A stretch of 64,000 nt of DNA. Source: Prochilodus magdalenae (lineage: Eukaryota; Chordata; Actinopteri; Characiformes; Prochilodontidae). The stretch's first letter is position 1. Every line of letters begins with the position of its first letter. Both the position numbers and the translations under genes were made by a program. Below are positions 59,301-64,000 of this stretch, piece by piece. The notes under the pieces were generated by a model. That model was not told the DNA's origin. It worked only from the letters and a program-made list of their open reading frames with translations, and searched no databases. The stretch covers positions 654,501-718,500 of the forward strand of contig JAMWET010007209.1 of NCBI GenBank assembly GCA_024036415.1, in the 5' to 3' direction.

Positions 59301-62300
59301 GCAGAAACCAAATTCATTGTGTGTGTTAACATACTTGGCCAATAAACCTGATTCTGATAAATTGTCTCAGTTTATAAATAAGGGTCAAGTCTTTAGCTGT
59401 CTTGTTATTGAACATGTTAGCGGTAGCGTCTCACCTAATTTTCTTTAAAACCTTGTTGTACATTCTAATTAATTAATTAATGTAGATTGTATTTGTTGCT
59501 TGAACACTTCTCTACAATTCTCTACAACCTCCTCATCTGTTCTACATAAATCCACAGAGAGGAATGCAACCTATGGAGAAAAAAATTGCCTGCCTGGAAT
59601 TGCCCAGAAACTGTAAAAATAGAGGAACTGATCATTTTGAGGAGGTCTAGAGTATTCAGGGTAGAAAACGTTGACCCAGTCTCTCAGAGTGATTGCATCT
59701 CAAATCATTACTTGATAATATATAAAGTCGTTTTAGACTTTAATGTTTACATGTCACCCCACTACCTATATAAACGAAGTATCACTGCCTCTTTTATATA
59801 GATGTGCTTTTAAATAGGCTACTAGATCTATCAAACGTCCTTGCCCCATTGGACCTTGATGAGCTTGAAAGTAGCACCGAAATCCTGCAGTCCACTCTTC
59901 AGTGAACTCTCGATAGTGTGGCTCCAATAAAGACGAAAATAGTTAGAGGGAAAACACTCTATCCGTGGTACAGTGATCATACTCGCACACTTAAACAAAA
60001 AGCTTGTAGTCTGGAATGTACATGGTGTATAACAAAATTTGACTGCTTCCGAAGTGAATGGAAGAACACTGTCTTAGAATATAAACATGCCCTAAACACA
60101 GGCCTACTTCTCATCACTCATTGAGAAAAACAAAAATAAACGTAAAGTCCTGTTAGCACCATATATAAACTAACTAGTAACATTAAACAGTTTGAATATT
60201 GTATTCAAACCACATACAGCTGTGACGACTTTAGCAGGTTCTTCAATGACAAAATAGAACATATTAGAGCACAAACCCAAAATATGTCTGTAAATCTAAT
60301 GACACAGTATGCTGTATGTCCTGTCAGCCCAAAAGATGAACTGCTATCCTTTAGCTCCATCACCCAGAATGAATGAATTAGGCTAATTAGCTCTTCCAAA
60401 TCCTCGAGTTGCATCCTGGACCCAATACCGACGAAACTTATCAAACAGATCATCCCTTGTGTGGTTAAACCTCTGCTCTCCATAATTAATTTGTCCCTCA
60501 GTTTTGGACATTTACCGAGATCCTTGCAGTGGTAAAACCCCTAATTAAAAACCTGAGCTCGATTAGAAGAGCTCGCCAACTATAGACCAGTTTCCAATCT
60601 CCCGATCTTAGAAAAAGTGGTCTCCCAACAACTTTGCTCCCACCTACATGACAACTCTCTTCATGAGATATTCCAGTCTGGCTTTAGACCCTACCACAGT
60701 ACTAAAACAACATTAACTAGAGTAGTAAATGACCTCCTGGTGTCGCTCGATAATGGTCAAGTCTCTATATTAGTTCTTTTAGATCTCAGTGCTGCTTTTG
60801 ATACTATTGACCACACAATCCTCCTTGATAGACCAGAAAAGTACTTTGGCATTAAAGGACAGGTTTTATCCTGGTTCAGATCGTATTTGACTGACTGATA
60901 TCAGTTTATTAGTCTTAAATATAAGCACTCTAATCATACACTCGTAAGATTTGGTGTCCCTCAAGGTCATAATCTGTAGTTTCAACGTCAGCTTTCACTG
61001 CTATGCAGAAGACACACAACTATATATATTGGCCAAACCAAACGAACCTTTAAACCTAAATAAACTTGAAGAATGTGTTACTAATATCAGAAACTGGATG
61101 GCTAAGAATTTCCTTCAGCTTAATCCTAAAACTGAGGATCTGCTACTCAGCCCAAATGCAGAGAACTAAACTCTCCCAATTTGTCTTGAATATAGATGGC
61201 CACACTATTACTCCTAGCTCTACTAGGAGTAATAATCTAGGCGTTATGTCTGATACCATGTCTTTTGATGTACATGTCAGTAACATAGTTAGGACGGCAT
61301 TCTTCCATCTGTGTAACATCGCTAAATTACGCAATATCCTATCCTTAAAAGACGCAGAAAAGCTGGTCCATGCTTTTATAACTTCTAGGCTGGATTATTG
61401 GAACACCCTTTTAGCCGGATGCTCAAATAAGGCTCTACATAAGCTCCAGCTAGTCCAGAACGCAGCTGCTGGAGTCCATACTACAATAAAAAAATACAAT
61501 CACATTTCCCCAATACTGTCGTCACTACACTGGTTACCGGTTAAATTTTGTGTGGACTACAAGATTCTAATCTTAACATACAAATCATTAAATGGTCTGG
61601 CCCCCAGTATCACAGTGAACTACTTCAGCCATACAAACCCACACGTGCCCTCCACTCACAAAATAACAGCCTGCTGACAGTACCTAGGGTTAGAAGAACC
61701 ACAGCAGGTAGTCGAGCCTTTTTTTTTTTGTGTAGCCCCGAAACTCTGGAATTTCCTATATCCTTTCGGGATTCAGACACACTCTCTACATTTAAATCTA
61801 GACTCAAAACTTACTTGTTTGCCCAAGCATTTAGCTGATAACATCTGTTTAACGCTATAATTAACATTTCTCCATAAATGGACCAAATACCCAAAATCCT
61901 CTGCGCTGGGCTCCTCTGTGCTGGGCTACCAGCACCCCCCCGCCCCCCCCAACATACCTGTAGATTAAATCAGTGTTTAGATTCGGCCCAGCAACTAACC
62001 TGTATAGCACAGGTCAATCAGTGGGAATCAAGCTGAGCAGTACATTTGATTGTACAATGCTGAAGGTGAACAAGTTAAAGCAAATTGAGACTTGTGAAAA
62101 ACTATTAAATCAACATTGTCCTAGGAAATAATGGGCAATCTGGAGATACTACGTAGTGGAAGGATGCTAAGTTTTAGTTATATAGAGAAACAAAAAATGC
62201 CTATTTATTTGTGGCCTGCTTTTTTAATTTATTTTTTAAAGAAATCTATTTTAGAAAATGTGGATTGTATACAACAATATTAAAAAAATCAAGCTGCCCT

Positions 62301-62978
62301 GAAATGAGAATAAGTCACTACAAAAAAAGAAATTTACAAAATATATGGTCTGTATTAATATGTATTAATATTAGATTGTTAAGAAATATTTAGCATTTTA
62401 AGAGGGTTCCCCTTGAATGATGACCCATTAGCCATTTTCTTTGTACTGTGCAATATTTTTCTTACTGATATGATTTTTTATGATTGTTTAGAGAAAACAC
62501 AGACAATTTTTTGAACATTACGTAAATCAATCAGAATAACCATTTTGGATAAGTAAAAAGTCAAAATGCAATCTACAAAATGCAGTTAAGTATGACCAAG
62601 TATTAGGCATGAAATTCTTACCCTCAACTGGAGTGTGATTGGAGCAGTTTCCTGAGAAATTACCACAGGTATCACAGGTCAAAGGTCCACAGGGTTTATA
62701 GTGCCACTGACGGCTGTCAGGAAAGTTGTAGTTATCACAACACAAAGCTGGAGAAAACGTTTGAGTTAGTCTGCGGCTATTCAATATAGGAAAGCTATTA
62801 ATGATTTGTGATTAGACTCACGGCAGATGGTAGAGGTCCTCCACGATATGCAGGCTCCCTTCTCGCTGCACGCGGCAGCATATGCTGCTACAGCAGTGCA
62901 GAAACACTCACAATCTCCACCACTGTCACATGCACAAGTGTCTTGCAGACATATATCATAATATATAGCTGGGTCCAC
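32668..62978 (-). CDS. Giant gel-forming secreted mucin, MUC2/MUC5 type (5' end off the window)
   Basis: Secreted mucus-forming glycoprotein that polymerises through its N-terminal D assemblies and C-terminal cystine knot. Exons in transcript order: 62978-62822, 62747-62622, 58984-49628, 48856-48657, 47951-47786, 47695-47454, 45950-45767, 40992-40788, 40039-39864, 39772-39703, 39572-39454, 39324-39293, 39020-38870, 38245-38138, 38015-37975, 37432-37310, 36257-36159, 36049-35921, 35810-35771, 35412-35289, 32848-32668. All junction phases agree, and the sum is 12030 bases (4009 residues plus stop). Order: end of D3, CysD/PTS array, D4, VWC-type modules, CTCK. The D1, D2, D' and most D3 exons must lie beyond 64000. 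MUC2 and MUC5AC/B cannot be told apart from this part alone, so no symbol is given. All junctions are GT-AG except the array exon donor (GC). Confidence 0.93.
33159..33372 (+). repeat. tRNA-derived SINE with L2-like tail
   Basis: The head contains an A box-like TGGCGTAGCTTAGCG and a B box GGTTCGAATCC in RNA polymerase III arrangement. The 3' end (GGCACTCTGGAAAAGGGCG followed by TCAGCTAAATGCCATAAATGT) resembles the L2/CR1-type tails shared by fish SINEs. It lies in the last mucin intron. Confidence 0.75.
33780..35165 (-). mobile_element. Degenerate Ty3/gypsy retrotransposon, 3' part
   Basis: In minus orientation, 35165-34780 reads as an RNase H-type segment with stops (the [16 protein letters not shown] region is recognisable). 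Then comes an integrase/C-terminal remnant (34716-34426), then a purine tract AGGAGGGGAGA directly before TGTCATGTGAAG near 33969, as at a polypurine tract/3' LTR junction. The LTR-like part ends near 33780. All frames are broken. Confidence 0.6.
35515..35700 (-). repeat. Dispersed repeat, copy 1 (matches 63357-63670)
   Basis: The segment starting ACCAGGAACAATAAAT and including GCTACACATATAGA and TTCTGGACATGTG recurs near the right edge of the window in the same orientation, with an internal deletion here. The fuller copy reads as a decayed transposase C-terminus, so this is probably the same element, in a mucin intron. Confidence 0.6.
36544..36914 (-). mobile_element. Possible solo LTR
   Basis: In minus orientation the 371-base block starts TGTCCTGCCCC and ends CCCACATGACA (TG...CA with TGTC/GACA inverted tips). 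It is strongly strand-biased in composition, like fish gypsy LTRs. No target duplication was seen at these borders, so the limits may be slightly off. Confidence 0.4.
38256..38315. repeat. (GA)n microsatellite serving as polypyrimidine tract
   Basis: A nearly pure GA repeat of about 60 bases. Read on the minus strand it is (CT)n, ending about ten bases before the acceptor of mucin exon 38245-38138. Confidence 0.9.
42185..44704 (-). mobile_element. Ty3/gypsy retrotransposon with internal deletion, nested in the Tc1 element
   Basis: On the minus strand an LTR begins TGTCACGCTTCCGGG at 44704. A gag end follows with a CCHC-like knuckle ([12 protein letters not shown], first Cys lost), then a protease region with the LIDSGAES motif near 43140 and a reverse-transcriptase piece at about 42520-42280 ([30 protein letters not shown]). 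At about 42265 the pol sequence jumps into LTR text that also occurs at 44220-44300. Most of pol and the 3' LTR are therefore deleted. It sits in the mucin intron 40992-45767. Confidence 0.85.
43347..43942 (-). repeat. Tandem duplication of about 298 bp inside the gypsy element
   Basis: The sequence GAGGCCTC(C/T)G(T/C)GAAGTCAG to GAGAGTTAGAGAAGTAG, near 43347-43644, is repeated directly at 43645-43942 with few substitutions. It duplicates part of gag, including [17 protein letters not shown] coding text. Confidence 0.85.
44871..45530. mobile_element. hAT-type non-autonomous element with perfect 8-bp TSD
   Basis: Ends TAGGGCTG...CAGCCCTA are inverted repeats. The flanking 8 bases ATGGAAAG are identical on both sides (44863-44870 and 45531-45538). 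Eight-base duplications and these tips are diagnostic of hAT elements. No transposase is present. Confidence 0.9.
46060..46884. mobile_element. hAT-type non-autonomous element, second copy
   Basis: Same family as 44871-45530 (shared GTCAGTCGAATCGGATTCGC and other blocks) with TAGGGCTG...CAGCCCTA tips. The flanks TTATAAGA and CTATAAGA form an 8-base duplication with one mismatch. At 825 bases it is longer than the first copy, which has internal deletions. Confidence 0.88.
46910..47330 (+). pseudogene. Tc1-like transposase remnant
   Basis: The plus-strand text [20 protein letters not shown] resembles the helix-turn-helix of Tc1-like transposases (GHSVREIAEF-type). The remainder is broken by stops. 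It lies in the mucin intron 45950-47454. Confidence 0.5.
49622..49628 (-). other. GC-AG donor site of the mucin array exon
   Basis: The exon must end in phase 1 to join exon 48856-48657 (giving [12 protein letters not shown], matching the family). The only suitable position is ATTG/GCAAGT, a GC donor with otherwise consensus bases. The nearby GT four bases further on is out of phase with the downstream exon. Confidence 0.75.
49628..58984 (-). repeat. Single 9.36-kb mucin exon: 16 tandem CysD + PTS units
   Basis: One uninterrupted coding exon (about 3119 codons). Each unit of 181-182 residues has a CysD domain of about 100 residues, opening CFLCEWSKW or CFLCQWSKW and ending [12 protein letters not shown], followed by about 80 residues of Thr/Ser/Pro sequence for O-glycosylation. 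WSKW fits the WxxW C-mannosylation motif; NDT or NNT after CCVPK is an N-glycosylation sequon. Unit markers lie at plus-strand positions 50133, 50676, 51219, 51765, 52311, 52854, 53397, 53943, 54486, 55032, 55578, 56121, 56664, 57210, 57753 and 58290, i.e. 16 CysD domains. Human MUC2, MUC5B and MUC5AC carry about 2, 7 and 9. Unit lengths differ by single Thr codons. The plus-strand Val/Asp-rich frames over this exon are shadows. Confidence 0.95.
51219..57753 (-). repeat. Six-unit (3267-bp) higher-order duplication in the mucin array
   Basis: Spacings between unit markers run 546, 546, 543, 543, 546, 543 from 51219 to 54486 and repeat in the same order from 54486 to 57753. Diagnostic variants recur 3267 bases apart: the Val-Arg-Cys variant at about 51890 and 55157, GCCGGTTCCTGG at about 53047 and 56314, and the GTAGCAG variant at about 53293 and 56570. 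The two halves therefore arose by duplication of a six-unit block, later than the single-unit expansion. Confidence 0.88.
59230..59361 (+). repeat. Non-LTR retrotransposon 3' end (Rex1/Babar-like)
   Basis: The terminal text ACTTGGCCAATAAACCTGAT followed by TCTGAT is, from memory, the characteristic 3' end of a Rex-type LINE family in teleosts. Only the tail is present. It lies in the mucin intron between D3 and the array exon. Confidence 0.5.
59690..61870 (+). pseudogene. L2-like LINE ORF2, inactivated
   Basis: The post-endonuclease region ([26 protein letters not shown], about 59915-60030) is followed by reverse transcriptase with [34 protein letters not shown] and [12 protein letters not shown] (60560-60898). 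After an internal deletion comes a degraded active site, YAEDTQLYI (normally YADD, about 61000), then the C-terminal part ([33 protein letters not shown], up to about 61838). Several stops and frameshifts and the Asp-to-Glu change show the copy is dead. It lies in the mucin intron 58984-62622. Confidence 0.88.
62622..62978 (-). other. Mucin exons: end of the D3 assembly (C8/TIL)
   Basis: Exon 62978-62822 encodes the end of the D3 C8 domain with the family motif [18 protein letters not shown]. Exon 62747-62622 continues with the paired cysteines [16 protein letters not shown] and CGNFSGNC. Mammalian gel-forming mucins read [18 protein letters not shown] and WHYQPCG at the same place. The next exon opens with GCYPECP and moves directly into the Thr-rich array, without the extra module found there in human MUC5AC. 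Confidence 0.92.
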
Positions 62979-63356
62979 CTGAGAGGGAAAATATTAAAAT
63001 AACTCGGCGAAGTAACCAAGTGATATTCATGGTTATGAAAGAATAAATAAAGCATATTCATATACACATACAAAAACCATACACATTAATACGGTGCCAT
63101 CCTATTTTAGCTATAACACCAGTAATCAGAATTTCTCTGTGCAGGTATGCCTGTACTCTCATTTATTTGGTTACGTTCAAAGACAGTATTGTCTGTATGG
63201 TCCTCAAAACAGCAAGCAGTATTTAACACAACACCTGTGAGATGGCAGCTAAACACTTTTGCAGTGATGCTGAAACTTACTACATGCTTCAAAAAATGAT
63301 TGTGATTATTCTTCAAATATATTCTTCACATTCTTTTATATTAAATATACTTATCA

Positions 63357-63950
63357 TACCAGGAACAATAAATAATGATACATTTACACTGATATGGGCA
63401 ACATTTATTGAGCTACACATATAGAAGTAGTATCTCTCTGTATGGCGTCAGACCGCCATGTTTGCTAATACAATATGCCAGTGGTCTCAGCATGGAGTTG
63501 TTGATGTTCCTGATGGTGTCCTGTGATAATCCATCCTATGCAGCTTGGATATTCTCACACAGCTCCTGCAGATTTTGTGATAAGAGTAGAGTGACACCAG
63601 GTCTTCTGGACATGTGGCACGTGACATGTCTTGGTGCTGACCATGGGGACTCCACACACAAATTTGTTAGTTGTCTCCACCAAGACAAAAATGAGACTCA
63701 CTGAAAATTACCTGCTACTATGCTAAGTCACTCCATCACAGTTTGACACGACACCATTGCAGTCTTTGGTATTAGGGACACATTTTGTAATGGTCTGTGT
63801 GCATATAGTCCTGCGTCATGCAGCTGCTGGCACTAACAGGATGATTCATGGAGAGCATCTTTGCTCACTGAATTTCAGCTATCATAGCTGTTGGGTCAGT
63901 CAGGTACAGCAATAAGACCCATCCTAGCTTAAGGGCCTTCACCCAAAATA
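63357..63950 (-). pseudogene. Decayed Tc1/mariner-like transposase fragment
   Basis: The minus-strand text reads LQELCENIQAA, stop, DGLSQDTIRNINNSMLR, resembling the C-terminal region of Tc1-like transposases, with further broken sequence out to about 63950. A shorter copy is at 35515-35700. It lies in the next mucin intron upstream; no mucin exon was found between 62978 and 64000. Confidence 0.5.
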
Positions 63951-64000
63951 TTGCTACAATGTTGGATATATAATGTATAAATGCTGAAAATGTCTGTGTA

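Noticed and set aside
63107..63316. Minus-strand frame upstream of the last mucin exon seen
   Set aside because: No cysteine pattern of a D3 domain and no suitable splice sites; it lies in an intron next to transposon debris.

Overview
The window is vertebrate nuclear DNA, most likely from a ray-finned (teleost) fish. It has short GT-AG exons separated by AT-rich introns, many Tc1/mariner, hAT, Ty3/gypsy, LINE and SINE remnants of the kinds common in fish, and three genes of vertebrate type. All three genes lie on the minus strand. I placed exons by eye from splice sites, reading phase and remembered family sequences. The exon phases close without error through each gene, but no alignment was run.

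Layout. (1) 290-13320: HPS5, a BLOC-2 subunit, with 19 coding exons; the last exons lie beyond position 1. Its non-coding first exon and promoter are near 14381-14580. Two related LINE fragments and one TIR transposon remnant sit in its introns. (2) 14600-15450: spacer between HPS5 and GTF2H1, holding an unexplained plus-strand exon-like reading frame. (3) 16082-22537: GTF2H1 (TFIIH p62), complete, 14 coding exons and 546 residues; its promoter is probably near 23.0-23.8 kb. (4) 23.9-32.3 kb: intergenic, filled with AT microsatellites, a long inverted repeat, Tc1/mariner-type elements and an LTR-like element. (5) 32668-62978, continuing beyond the right edge: a giant gel-forming secreted mucin of the MUC2/MUC5 type. 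Twenty-one exons in phase encode about 4009 residues: the end of the D3 assembly, one 9357-base exon with 16 CysD (WxxW) domains alternating with Thr/Ser/Pro mucin segments, then D4, VWC-like modules and the C-terminal cystine knot.

The most notable structure is the mucin central exon. Sixteen units of 537-546 bp are nearly identical, and their spacing shows a second level of organisation: a block of six units (3267 bp) is present twice in tandem, with diagnostic substitutions shared between corresponding units. The exon appears to end in a GC (not GT) donor site. HPS5 and GTF2H1 are in tandem here, whereas in human they are head to head. The genes have unrelated roles (organelle biogenesis, transcription/DNA repair, mucus); nothing in the sequence suggests a shared pathway.
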